Notes: generated from the letters alone by a model not told the origin. A stretch of DNA of 64,000 nt from Litoditis marina (GCA_964036275.1 OZ038435.1:13369634-13433633), one strand, 5' to 3'. Positions 22,701-30,546 are shown, counted from the stretch's first letter. A program made the numbers and translations.

Positions 22701-25227
22701 TGCGACAGAGTTCAAACGATCCAATTCCACAAAACATGTCAAGTAATGTAAATTTGACTTAATTGTATAATATAAAACGTGAAAACAATAGCAAATTTGG
22801 CTTAAAGGTGAATAAATTAAGCAAATTTTTCAATTCAGTTTTCTCCCGCGCGTTCACATTGGCATTGGCGCGCGTCATTTGGGAATGTCGTTGGGTTTTA
22901 AGACTTAACTGGCTCAACGGAAAATCGGAAATTTAGAAAGTTGTGGAATTTAAACAGGGGAATAATAACATTTTCACTGGAATTTAGAGTTGAAAACATT
23001 GAAATGCTACAGCTGTGTTGTTAATAATCACTTTTTTGAATGGAAGTGTGTAAATTAGCTCTAAAAGAACGGATTGAGCTATGTTTCTTTACTACATTGC
23101 AGAAAATCAATTGGTTTTTTGTTGGTACTTAGAATACGTTTGAGCTTTGTACGTTTCCTATGTTAGGGAAATATGGAACCCGTTCATTTTGAAGGATTGC
23201 GTGAATGCGAGAATGCACATATCGTATTGAGCGTCAAAGGGTTGTACAACGTAAAAATTGACGTCTGAAGATAATTTTTTGTGAATTTTAGATGGATGGA
23301 ATGGTGAATGACCGCCTGTCGCCGCCAGCCATAGACGAATTCCTCCCCATGGAGGTCGACCTCGCCGAGGTATTGTGATCTACAAACTTTATAGTTTGAA
23401 AGGATACAGTAGGATACATTAGATCTTTGATAGCTATTCGAGTGAACATTTATCGATGTGTTTGTAGTTTGTAGCATGATCTAGGTGCGTTTCAAACTCA
23501 GTTTGAGAGTTTTGCTGTGGACAATCAGACTACCATACTCCAAGAGTGTGAAAAGAGACTTTTCTGAGACTTTTTTTTTACAGTTTAGCACTACTAGTAA
23601 TGATACATTATGTATGATATACAAATGGTACCATACTAACATAACATTTGATGTATGATGTAACAGACATGTTGATTTTAGGACTCGGATGAGAGGAGAA
23701 GTGAAGTTGGTGATGCCCCGGCCCCCGTGTTCGGCCCGGTCTTCCTTCCCCCGCCTCTCCGTGTTGATCCCGCCGACATCGCCGCCGTGCTCAACAACCT
23801 TGTTGGCGAGGTGGCCTCGAATCTGGACAAGGAGGTTAGACAATACTTCTCAACTTATAACATTAGGAGTACGATGTTTTCCGATAGAAAAAACACATAT
23901 AGCGGGTGTTTCGAGGATTTTAAAAGCTGTCCAAGTTTGTAGTTTGATTCTGATGTATTTCAAGCGACATTTTTGAATTATGGTATGTTTGGGATCATAC
24001 TACAACCCATGATCAGACTACAACTTTCGATTCGATTCCAACTGATTTATTTGCGCGATCATACTACAACTTTTGATTCGACTTATCAACTTATTTTTGT
24101 TCAATTTTAGGACATGGAGGAGGACTTGCGGGACGCCCTCGCCGCCGTCGATAGGGAGTGGGTCTTCTGCGTCGTGAGTAACTTCTTCTCGTCTAGTTAT
24201 AGTTTGTTGTAGTTTGGTATCATTTGTAGTTTGTAACGATGCTAGGTGGTAGTGTACTAGTGGTTAGGTTAGAGTACTTGTTAAACACACTCACGCTTTT
24301 GTTACATTATTCAGCATGTAGTTAGTGAAATTACCTTTTCAAGTTTTAAGAGGAGGTTGAAACAATTGTCGTTGAATATTATAATTATAATATCATTCGT
24401 AGACCGTCGAGCGGATGTAGTTTGATTCGATGCTACATTATCTTTATTAGTATTATTATATATTATAACTCTTTTCAGACCGTGGAACGGTGCAGGGCCC
24501 TCAACAGCATCCGCTCTGGACTTCGCACCCAGCTGTTGAACCTGCTGAACGGTCGCTGGTCAGTGTGGACGGTCCGTGAGAAGTTCCAGAGGGTTAGTTG
24601 AAGTATTTGTAGCTCGAATTAGATACGCGCGCTAAGTTATAGTTTGAACCCTTCACGCCATAACTGACTTGTAGCCTAAATTGATACCGAAATTGAACAA
24701 ACTCGATCGAAAAGCAACAGGATCAAACTACAAACAGATAGGTTTTGGAGAGAGCGAACCAGCGGTGTAGGGCGAATTCTTTATTTAACCCGGTATTTCG
24801 TTAACCCTAGCCGTTAACCATTAACCGGGTTACCTGGTTAACCCTTTTGTTAACCACATGGTTACCCTAAATTTACCCCAAATTACATTGTAAAAGAGGG
24901 TTAACAAGTGGTTAACAAAAGGGTTAACCAGTTAACCCGGTTAAGGTTACTTGGTAGGGTTAACGAAAAGCCAGAGTAGTAATTTCATTTTAATCATGTA
25001 TCTTGTTTGATATCACATAGTAGAAAATGGTTCGAAAGTGCCTCATTAAGATCCTACACGTTTTTGTTGCATTCTCTGCTACTTTTAGACCTACAATTAA
25101 TCATTTAATCATATTTACATTAGCCACTGTTTATTGATTGTTTATTCAGAAGGAGCGCCTCTGGATCAAGATGCTGAGAGACGTGCAGCACCCCATCCTG
25201 CCCCGTCACGTCAAGCGCCGCAACTAG
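7722..25227 (+). CDS. Large 28-exon gene for a charged, coiled-coil-rich protein (1,023 codons), family not recognised
   Basis: Hand-spliced exons: 7722-7754, 8442-8549, 9598-9663, 10045-10185, 11109-11225, 11726-11872, 12608-12643, 12905-13045, 13519-13575, 13861-13980, 14525-14629, 14878-15060, 15487-15648, 16046-16141, 16804-16938, 17368-17454, 17723-17926, 18375-18446, 18686-18766, 19051-19161, 20035-20094, 20430-20594, 21365-21523, 23292-23369, 23682-23834, 24111-24173, 24479-24592, 25150-25227 (TAG stop). Each starts after a nematode-like AG acceptor, ends before a GT, has length divisible by three and reads through in one frame. Exons are GC-rich against AT-rich introns. The order is: Lys/Arg/Glu helix about residues 75-195; Pro/Ser/Tyr region 265-350; second helix 358-405; Pro-rich stretch about 419-450; further charged segments 505-640; Ser/acidic tract about 820-862; C-terminal region 889-1023. 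No signal peptide or membrane span is visible. The composition suggests a cytoskeletal or nuclear scaffold, but that is inference. Weakest junctions: the AAAG acceptor before 13519 and donors GTCAGC (11873) and GTCCGT (20595). Confidence 0.8.
9114..9310 (+). repeat. Dispersed ~200-bp intronic repeat, copy 1
   Basis: In intron 2. It begins ATAGGTGGGATAGTGT and ends near CCGGGG. It matches 13147-13330 in the same orientation, with shared blocks CAGTTAAAC, TTATAGGTC, GATAAACCC-like, CCTAGCC and GGATCCCCC. It contains a local duplication of the ACTTATAGGTCCCCCTA block. It is not a tandem repeat and may be an old mobile-element remnant. Confidence 0.7.
10421..10565. repeat. Inverted-repeat element with G/C-tract arms
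   Basis: The left arm ACATTGACTTTTTACCCCCC (from 10421) pairs with the right arm (about 10539-10564), which runs GGTGGGGGGTAAAAAGT then AAACAT. The interior holds further C runs and a TTGTAGTTTGACC motif. More GAAGTTTGACCCCCCACC-like blocks follow to about 10760, giving an intron packed with G/C tracts. Confidence 0.65.
11541..11735 (+). repeat. Tandem duplication of an intron 3' end with a decoy acceptor
   Basis: Two copies offset by 110 bp (CTTCATCTCA at 11541 and 11651). Both share GAATGAATGCGTAT, ATAGGATAACATACCAT, a TTCAG acceptor and a GAGATAGC exon start. The second copy provides the acceptor for exon 6 (11726). The first carries an acceptor-like TTCAG ending at 11623 that would lead into a non-coding stretch. 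Confidence 0.75.
11864..12240 (+). repeat. Repeated exon-6 donor region
   Basis: The end of exon 6 and start of intron 6 (AAGAAGGTCAGCCGG, then an AATCGAACCTGGATTGGT block) recur at about 12002 and, more diverged, about 12151. Each is followed by a GTAGTAGTTTAG-like and ACTAAGATACT-like tail. Donor-like GTCAGC/GTCAGT lies at 11873, 12012 and 12158. Confidence 0.7.
13147..13330 (+). repeat. Dispersed ~200-bp intronic repeat, copy 2
   Basis: In intron 8. It is the diverged second copy of the 9114-9310 element, in the same orientation. The two copies share both ends and several internal blocks, but indels separate them. Confidence 0.7.
13975..14420 (+). repeat. Intron 10 with duplicated donor and intronic block
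   Basis: The exon-10 donor GTGAGATCTAGAGCAGAAAC (13981) recurs almost exactly as CAGGTGAGATCTAGAACAG near 14110. A block containing GTCTATTTTTGATG occurs at 14029 and again at about 14367. Two G runs (about 14161-14173 and 14217-14235) lie between them. Confidence 0.65.
14878..15060 (+). other. Exon 12: second Glu/Arg helix
   Basis: This 61-codon exon begins RLARMQREEEEEEREAER and continues as near-uninterrupted E/R/Q/K/A, then changes to small residues (HEAGAVKAVPVA) before the GTACGT donor. It is another predicted single alpha-helix or coiled coil at about residues 358-405. All three frames of the purine-rich strand are open here, so the frame was fixed by the phase-0 neighbours. A TTTTCAG acceptor precedes it. 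Confidence 0.72.
17032..17240 (+). mobile_element. TTAACC-rich palindromic element (MITE-like), copy 1
   Basis: In intron 15. It is a ~200-bp sequence with imperfect inverted symmetry built from GGTTAAC/GTTAACC blocks around an AT-rich centre (TTTTACAATGTAATTTGGGG). A reverse-complement copy lies at 24771-24970. The shared outer sequence GGCGAATTCTTTATTTAACC marks one end. No coding capacity, so it would be non-autonomous. Confidence 0.75.
17723..17926 (+). other. Exon 17: third charged segment with two Trp residues
   Basis: This is the longest exon (68 codons, residues 579-646). It starts EQERERELVARRADQRR, carries a less repetitive core with LKRQNWLAQRRGELEQRAG, then EDEREQQEWLIAKEAAAR. 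The regular charge pattern with hydrophobic and Trp positions looks more like a folding helix bundle or partner-binding helix than pure low complexity. The CTTACAG acceptor and GTACGT donor are clear. Confidence 0.7.
18260..18315. mobile_element. 56-bp hairpin element with TTGTAGTTTGATC ends
   Basis: In intron 17. TTGTAGTTTGATC (18260-18272) pairs with GATCAAACTACAA (18303-18315). This is the cleanest example of a motif scattered singly or in pairs through the window. Confidence 0.7.
19559..19660 (+). ncRNA. SL1 spliced-leader sequence: SL RNA gene, SL pseudogene or retrocopy
   Basis: The exact 22-nt nematode SL1 exon lies at 19559-19580 (starts GGTTTAATTACC, ends AGTTTGAG) and is followed directly by GT, as at the SL donor. 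A short TACC/GGTA stem spans the donor, as in SL stem I. The downstream body (GTACTTTTCACCTCTGAAGC onward) does not resemble the C. elegans SL1 RNA body that I know. The best Sm-like site, AATTTTG near 19657, lacks an obvious 3' hairpin. It sits in intron 20 on the gene's own strand. An A-rich run (about 19671-19679) follows, so a retroposed SL1-bearing transcript is also possible. Confidence 0.6.
19758..19871. repeat. 114-bp foldback palindrome
   Basis: In intron 20, about 180 bp after the SL1 exon. The left arm starts GGCGTTTTACTGCAGTAGCG and continues ACACCGT. The right arm ends ACGGTGTCGCTACTGTAG then TAGAACGCC. The outer 27 bp pair with two mismatches, and inner CTACCGTTTTAC/GTAAAACGG blocks pair as well. 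Single-stranded, it would form a long hairpin. Confidence 0.75.
21365..21523 (+). other. Exon 23: Ser-rich and acidic tract
   Basis: The exon encodes 53 residues (810-862): a Gly/Pro/Ser stretch, serine runs with SSSSSERSSSSGDDSG, then an acidic tail (EVEDEDENIEMDIDQEQ). Serines followed by acidic residues resemble casein-kinase-2 type sites. The segment is presumably disordered. It is flanked by the gene's longest intron (1,768 bp) on the 3' side. Confidence 0.7.
21789..21930 (+). repeat. Two ~71-bp copies with TTTCAGGG blocks in intron 23
   Basis: CTACAAATTCTC begins copies at 21789 and about 21860; each continues AATTTCAGGG(A/T)AACTCAG and GGGAAAAG. Related GGGAAAT/TTTCCGGG blocks occur around 21720-21750 and 22275-22395. 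This suggests the 1.77-kb intron was built from a decayed low-complexity or mobile sequence. Confidence 0.55.
22141..22180. repeat. Perfect 40-bp palindrome
   Basis: CGAAAATGTTATCGAAAATA is followed immediately by its exact reverse complement, with no spacer. It lies in intron 23. Confidence 0.9.
23292..25227 (+). other. Exons 24-28: non-repetitive C-terminal region
   Basis: Residues 863-1023 are the least biased part of the protein. They include a Pro/Phe stretch (PAPVFGPVFLPPPLR), a helix with VLNNLVGEVASNLDKE, a Trp-containing acidic segment (DREWVFCV), a Leu/Arg helix with LRTQLLNLLNGRWSVWTVRE, and a basic end (LPRHVKRRN). A structured domain is most likely here, and this is the part to use for homology searches. 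I do not recognise it. Confidence 0.68.
24771..24970 (-). mobile_element. TTAACC-rich palindromic element (MITE-like), copy 2
   Basis: In intron 27. It is the inverted copy of 17032-17240 and starts GGCGAATTCTTTATTTAACC. Similarity extends over nearly the whole element, with small indels. Two unlinked copies support a mobile origin. Target-site duplications are not clear by eye. Confidence 0.75.
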
Positions 25228-25610
25228 ATGTGAGTTATGGAGAGTAACCAAATATTTCTTGTAGTTTGGTCATGGGGACATGCCATGAATTACGAACTTC
25301 AACGGACCAAACTACAAAAATAGCTGTAAAGTACAAAATACATCTCTCAGGCTTGGTTTGAGGACTGTGTTCTGTATAGTATGTTCTACGCTGATGTGGA
25401 TTCGTACAGTATGACACCACCATACGGCTGGCGTTTCTGAATCCATTTTTACTGTAGGATTTCACGTAACAACGGAAAGGACTATAAGACCAGGACCGTT
25501 TACAGTCATTTACGTGTACGAAATCTGTCACCAACTTTATCTGCAATCATTCGTTTATTTTCAGCAGCGGCAGCTCCGCGAGCGGACTTCATCCCCGACT
25601 CGCCAACTAA
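25228..25610 (+). other. 3' intron and possible C-terminal extension exon
   Basis: Two bases after the TAG at 25225-25227 is a GTGAGT donor (25230). A TTATTTTCAG acceptor ends at 25564. Splicing joins AT to C in frame with the coding region. The next 14 codons (25566-25607) are GC-rich and coding-like, ending at TAA 25608-25610. It is either a 3' UTR exon or a C-terminal extension reached only by reading through TAG or by a recent stop mutation. The intron carries a 59-bp hairpin element. Confidence 0.4.
25259..25317. mobile_element. 59-bp hairpin element with TTGTAGTTTGGTC ends
   Basis: It lies in the intron after the stop codon. TTGTAGTTTGGTC (25259-25271) pairs perfectly with GACCAAACTACAA (25305-25317). 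Compared with the 18260 element both arms carry the same A-to-G / T-to-C change, so pairing is kept. Confidence 0.7.
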
Positions 25611-25701
25611 CAACTACTTGAACAACTACCACTACTACCGCATGCAGCACTCGAACTACTACCAACTCACCCTACTCACGGGTCTACCCTTCCCTTCCAC
25701 T

Positions 25702-25827
25702 ACTAATCAAACTACAAGGTTGGTGCAACTTTCCCAGATTAACACTTTGATTTCAATGATCTTTACTAACCAAACTTCAAGGTTGGTTCAACTTTCCCAG
25801 ATTCACACTTTGATTTCAATGATCTTT
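25702..25827 (+). repeat. 63-bp tandem duplication in the 3' flank of the large gene
   Basis: Two head-to-tail copies (25702-25764 and 25765-25827), each with CAACTTTCCCAGATT and CACTTTGATTTCAATGATCT, differing at a few bases. They lie in the presumed 3' UTR or just past it. I see no canonical AATAAA between 25611 and 26300, so the transcript end is unknown. Confidence 0.8.
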
Positions 25828-26753
25828 GAATAGAAAGTTATAAGTTTGTCTTGATTATTCATAAGGTATGATTCAGAGGCTTTCAGGGAAATCACATTCT
25901 GATGACGTAGTAGTAAAAAAACTCTATGCATTCTTTCTGGCCGAAGACTTTCTGGTCAAAGTACAAAGTACAAAGTAGGAAAATTGCGTTTGATCAACCA
26001 TTGTAAGTTATGTTTGACATAACAAGCAAATCGATTCTTTGAGTTTGAATGTTTTAAATTGTATTCCATAAAGATCAGAAATTGAAAACTGTTGTGAATA
26101 TGTGTTTTTCGAATTTCGGTGTATTTTATTTATGCTGGACTTGGAATTAACTGTTCTTTTCAGACTCGAAGTGCGACCTCCAAGGAGTTCCACAGGGAGG
26201 GGAGGGACACCCATTAGACCTAACTAACCTCTAACCTTTGAGATTATGGGTGGTCTCACGCTGTTACAGTACAGCTAGTCTTTTTTGCTCGGGTGAAAGA
26301 GGGTTTTGGGAGGTTTCTTCCGTTTTCGATTGCGTCCCCATTTAGTCCGTGCGCGCTGCGGTTAGTGATCTAGTTCGGATAGTTTTTGTTCTCCCAATTA
26401 GCAAGAAGTTGTCCCATTTAGCCACATAGAGTGAGGAATGTTTATAGTTGGTGTTGGGAAGTGCGCACGCGATGCGGGTCAATAGACCTTGGTTACCTGT
26501 TACGTGAAGCAGGTGTGTTTCTATATTATTGTTGAGGTACAAGACCAGGATGGGAAGTTCTAATTGGTCCAGACCTGTCCGTCCCTTATTTGTCTGTCTC
26601 TTGTTATCACAGTCAACCTATTCCAACCGGTATGGTAGTGGGTGACAAGTGATCGTGCGAGTGCGACGTGGGATCGAGCGACTCAACCGACGAGTCGAGA
26701 ACTACGGCGGCGTCAGTGGTACTCGGAGAGAGAATTAGACGGAGTTGACCAAG
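25828..26753. other. No supported gene
   Basis: Mixed AT-rich sequence becoming GC-richer after 26600. A TTTTCAG acceptor-like site lies near 26163, and short frames follow, but nothing can be joined to a coding exon with confidence. Confidence 0.5.
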
Positions 26754-27142
26754 ATGAAGCTGCCTGGGTTGCTGATCAGTGAGCTAGACGGAGCCGGGAG
26801 GATCACTCGACGACACTCCTTCCGATGCTTCGCGGCGCAAGCACGACTGCATTTCGACTATTTACGGTTAGTTTTTTCTCGTTTAGAGTTACGTTTTTTT
26901 CCAATTCTACAAAACTCACACGTGACGCGCAAATACGGTTCAGTCTTGAATCCGACAAAGTGCAATATGAAGATTGATAGTATTATCTTTGTAGTTTGAT
27001 ACCAGCAACAGAGTACAGTCTACTCACACAGTACAATCCTATACACAGAACGTGTTCATTTTCCGGTAACTTACCTACGTTTTGCAGATCTGGTCGAAAT
27101 TGCCTTGAAGTTGTGGACAGCCGCTCTGGGGCCCATATGTAG
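26754..27142 (+). CDS. Weak two-exon candidate, 55 codons
   Basis: Exon 1, 26754-26866, opens MKLPGLLISELDGAGRIT and ends at CG before a GTTAGT donor (phase 2). The acceptor TTTTGCAG ends at 27087, and exon 2 (27088-27142) restores the frame and stops at TAG. Exon 1 has coding-like GC content and lacks in-frame stops, but the product is short and unrecognised. Exon 2 runs into a palindromic repeat. It could equally be the first exons of a gene whose remainder I cannot follow, or no gene. Confidence 0.22.
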
Positions 27143-27388
27143 CCCCCGTCTACTACTTCCTTTCGAATCTACCGTTGGGGCAGGGACAGCCGCTCTGGGG
27201 CCCAAATGTAGCCCCCGTCCCTGCTCCAACCCCCGTCAATCTGAGATCAAATGTCTCACCCATCGTCGTCGTCATTCGTCTGAATCTGAGATCAAATGAA
27301 TCTCATCGTCAATCGTCATATATAATACATCTCATCGGAGGCGGGACAGCCGTTCTGGGGCCCATCTGTAGCCCCCGTCCCTGCCTCC
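27114..27388. repeat. Three copies of a GGGGCCC-centred hairpin repeat
   Basis: GACAGCCG(C/T)TCTGGGGCCCA followed by ATGTAGCCCCCGTC-like sequence occurs at about 27117-27150, 27174-27230 and 27337-27388. In the second and third copies the outer arms pair (GTTGGGGCAGGGAC with GTCCCTGCTCCAAC; GGAGGCGGGAC with GTCCCTGCCTCC). Intervening CTGAGATCAAATG/TCTCATCGTCAAT blocks are also repeated. Confidence 0.75.
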
Positions 27389-27856
27389 AACCCCTTCCAT
27401 CCGAGATAACATATCTCATCGTCAATGCCAGCTCACTTCGCATTATATTGGCACGACGGGCAGCTTTCTGAAAAGGGCTCCAGTCACCAACGATCCCTGG
27501 ACCGAGCACACCCCACTGATCTCCTCGTCAACGTAGATGCTCTCCCGCCCGCGAACAAACGATTCCACCTGTCGGCACTGACCTACCACGGAAATATAAG
27601 TTTGACAAGTTGTGAACCCTTCTTCGACTTTCTATGTCATACGAGAACTTCCCGGTCAAAGTTGTGCATGTGTGTTTCTATATCTTTCTCGGAGTGTCGA
27701 ATCTTTTAGTAGTTTGTAGTGTTCGAACTGTAACCATGAGTGGGATGAGGGGTCTCTGTCTTTATGTCTCAATGCTAGATTACATACGACTACAAAAAGT
27801 ATTGGTTTTTATATAACGCAAACCGAGTGGGTGCCCAGGTTATTGATTAGTTGTCC

Positions 27857-27877
27857 CACCCCCCCCCCCCCCCCCCC
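27857..27877 (+). repeat. Poly(C) tract
   Basis: A run of about 19-20 C with flanking C-rich sequence, the longest of several in the window. Others are near 9409-9420 (C), 9523-9538 (C), 14161-14173 (G), 14217-14235 (G) and 15850-15865 (G). Confidence 0.9.
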
Positions 27878-27879
27878 TC

Positions 27880-28860
27880 CCTCACTCACTTTTCCGATGT
27901 CCGTTGCCAGAATCCAGGATCTCGTTTTGTTGTCTGGGTAGACCAAGGAAGAACACACTTCTCGAACAGGTTAGATAACATTGACGTTCAGAGAGAGAAA
28001 CATGAAACTAGTAAATTGGATACGTACGTGTACGGAGTATTGAACGTTCGTTCTTTCTTTGTTTGAGGTGGTTAAGATAGTGAACTTGTGGTGGTGCAAA
28101 TACCGTGAATCTGAGTCTCTTTCGAGTGGACTAGAACACCTACAGTATGATTCCAAATCAGTCAATCTGTTCATTGTTCAAGTCCCAAAATGGATATCGC
28201 GAAGGTTAATACCTGTCACATTTGAAATTTCCCTTTTTTCTACAGAAAATGTTCATGAATGGATTCAATATAGTTAGCGTTTCCATCAGATTTTGTAGTG
28301 AATAGTTTTAATGTCTATTGTAGGAGACTTTGTAGCAATGATGTCGACCTATTTTTCATCTCGTACTTTTCAGAAGTGTGATTTCATCGAGTGCATCCAC
28401 TTCTTGCTGTGGTTCAAAACATTTTCCGCTGTCCTGCGAACGTAGTTCATTTTCCGCTCCGTTCCGCTTTCTCATCACATTGTAGCTGGGGGTCGGCAAC
28501 TCGAACGAAGGTAGACATTAGTTTGTTATTCTAAAAGACACTCATGTAGTCTGTTTCAACCCTAAGTGTAAAGCTACAGTGGAAGTTAATGCTCATATCA
28601 GTAATATAACTTCTGAGATGGGTTAATATAGTCCAATCCTATCCTACGTAGACCGCTACAGTCGTATACCTGTTTTCCTCTCGGACAATCACACTCATTT
28701 TATTCGGCAGTGAATGTTCTCATGAAAATTAATTGAACAAAGAAGTTCGCGCAAACGTTGGTACATTCGAAAAAGAACGAAAGTTTGTAGTAGTTTGGAC
28801 TTTGTACTCTGGCTCAGAGTAAACGGTCGCTTGCTCACACTCTCACTATTGACCTTTGTT
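27880..28860. other. No supported gene
   Basis: AT-rich sequence with only short, unconvincing frames and no consistent acceptor-exon-donor arrangement. A TTTGTAGTAGTTTGGAC variant of the dispersed motif lies near 28785. Confidence 0.5.
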
Positions 28861-28865
28861 TTGCA

Positions 28866-29040
28866 GTTCTCTTTCCTACATGGTTCGAGTTGCCTTAGAC
28901 CCACCCCGCCCGGGTTCGGCCCGGGCTTCGCCTCGGCCCTGTCTGATTGCCAGTACCTCTCTGATTGCGTTGATCGTATATCCGCTCAAGTGTTCTCAAC
29001 GATTCCTCCACGCTGATTGACCTTTTGGATGAACTGAAGG
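28866..29040 (+). pseudogene. Possible frameshifted relative of exon 25 of the large gene
   Basis: After a TTTTGCAG acceptor, one frame reads PGFGPGFASALSDC and VDRISAQ, resembling PVFGPVFLPPPL and VDPADIAA of exon 25 (23682-23834). The resemblance then shifts by one base to VLNDSSTLIDLLDELK, against VLNNLVGEVASNLDKE, ending at a GTGAGA donor in phase 0. Neither frame is open throughout. DNA identity is visible at GTTCGGCCCGG. This suggests a decayed duplicate, but the match is short. Confidence 0.35.
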
Positions 29041-29611
29041 TGAGACGAAGTTCGAGAAACACATAGTTAGTCGCAGGAAGAGCATCACATGTTTCTATTT
29101 GGCTTGTAGTTTGATCGTGCTCTCAACATGCGTCTAGGTGGATGTGAAAGCAATGCCGTTCCATGTGTGCGTACACAGCGGAAAGTGAGATATACAGTAC
29201 CCTCCAGCCTTTCCGTTGGCGACGACTATAGATTAGCCTAAGTGCCTCTGCCTTTTAAGTTTTTGTCCACATGTGAGTGCTACATAATGCAACAGTTCAA
29301 TGAACACAGATGCCAGTCTAGTTTTTGCTCTTCTCAGACAAAATCTAACTGTAGTTTGGAGTTGATTAAATTTTATTCCGAACTCGAAAGGGGTACTTCG
29401 GAGTTCGTTACGCAAAGACTTGTTACCAGATTTTTCACGGTTGAACTCTCCGAAATTTGTCATAGTTTGTGGTTCTACCTCGCAGCATCTTGTGACCTAC
29501 CAATTTTGACCAAAAAGAACGGGATAAAACTACAAACCCCCCGTGTTAGGGCAATACGCACCGCATAGACCTGCTTTTTGGAGAGGAAATCTTAAATCTC
29601 GAGTTTTCCAG

Positions 29612-29722
29612 GTAGCCAGCGACATGCCTACAATAGACGTTAATCGGAAAAACATGTGCTTTTCGGACAGATCGGCCCTCGACCTGACCTTGGCTTTGAC
29701 CTACCTCGCATTGAAGCACTTT
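29612..29722 (+). CDS. Isolated candidate coding exon (37 codons)
   Basis: A TTTTCCAG acceptor, a 111-nt open segment beginning VASDMPTIDVNRKN, and a GTGAGT donor. It is phase 0 at both ends, like the exons of the large gene. No partner exon can be joined with confidence. It could belong with the 28866-29040 exon-like piece. Confidence 0.3.
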
Positions 29723-29744
29723 GTGAGTGCACGGGTCAGTTCAA

Positions 29745-30080
29745 TTGCGTACTGGTACTGTAGTACAGTAACTCAGTTTTCTCTCACCACGCGCGCCATC
29801 AGCTGATTTCAGCACTCTCAATTGTTGAGTTCGCTGCGACTCAGGTTGGAAAAGAAGCTTGTAGTTTGGTGTTTGAACTCGCGCGTTTGGTACTGGTAGA
29901 GTAACCAAGCTGTTACTCATTTGAGTTAATTGTTGAATATGTTTTGGCTCAGCCTGGGGAAAAAAAGCTTGTAGTTTGTTGTTTGAACTTGCGCGTACGG
30001 TACTGTGGTACACTAACCAAGTTGTTGCTCCTTCGCGCGCTGGCATTTGTCGAACTTGTTTTGGCTCACGGAATGAGAGA
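29745..30080 (+). repeat. Degenerate ~110-bp tandem repeat
   Basis: Diverged units share GCTTGTAGTTTG(G/T)TGTTTGAACT, GCGCGT, GGTACTG, ACTAACCAAG-like and TTTTGGCTCA blocks, clearest at about 29857-29960 and 29969-30070, with a weaker unit at about 29740. Confidence 0.6.
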
Positions 30081-30125
30081 TGAGTCAAGATTATAGTTTC
30101 TGTCACGCGCTAGAGGCAGTATTCA

Positions 30126-30375
30126 ACCATTAACCTCTAACCTTTCACGCTTCACGTAACCATACTAGCTTGGTCAGTGGGTGGGTGAGTGGGACCAGGC
30201 TAAATTACTTATTTAAACTCGTTCACTTCTCATATCAGAAGAGAATTAGTTCTAACTTGGTAACTTCACAAAAAGGAAATATTTAACGTCTAACCTTTCA
30301 CTTTTACCTTTCACGTAACTTTACTAGCTTGGTCAGAGGGTGGTTGGGTGGGACCAAGCTAACTTACCCTTTTAA
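30126..30375 (+). repeat. Two ~163-bp diverged copies
   Basis: CTAACCTTTCAC, CACGTAAC, TACTAGCTTGGTCAG and GGGTGGGACCA occur in the same order at about 30136-30200 and 30291-30360. Confidence 0.65.
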
Positions 30376-30409
30376 CTCGGGTCTTCTCACTTTAACGTTT
30401 TACTCTAAC

Positions 30410-30466
30410 TTTTTTCTCACTTTCTTACTTTCTCACTTTCTCACTTTCTCACTTTTCACTTTCTAA
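30410..30466 (+). repeat. ACTTTCTC microsatellite
   Basis: Tandem CTTTCTCA-type units with interruptions. They lead directly into a G-rich segment (GGGGGTTGGGGGG, about 30480-30492). Confidence 0.8.
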
Positions 30467-30546
30467 CGGGGGTACTTACCGGGGGTTGGGGGGCTTCGTG
30501 CCCGACTTCCGTCCCGTTTAGAACTGAGGTGGTCCCTTTTCGTCAG

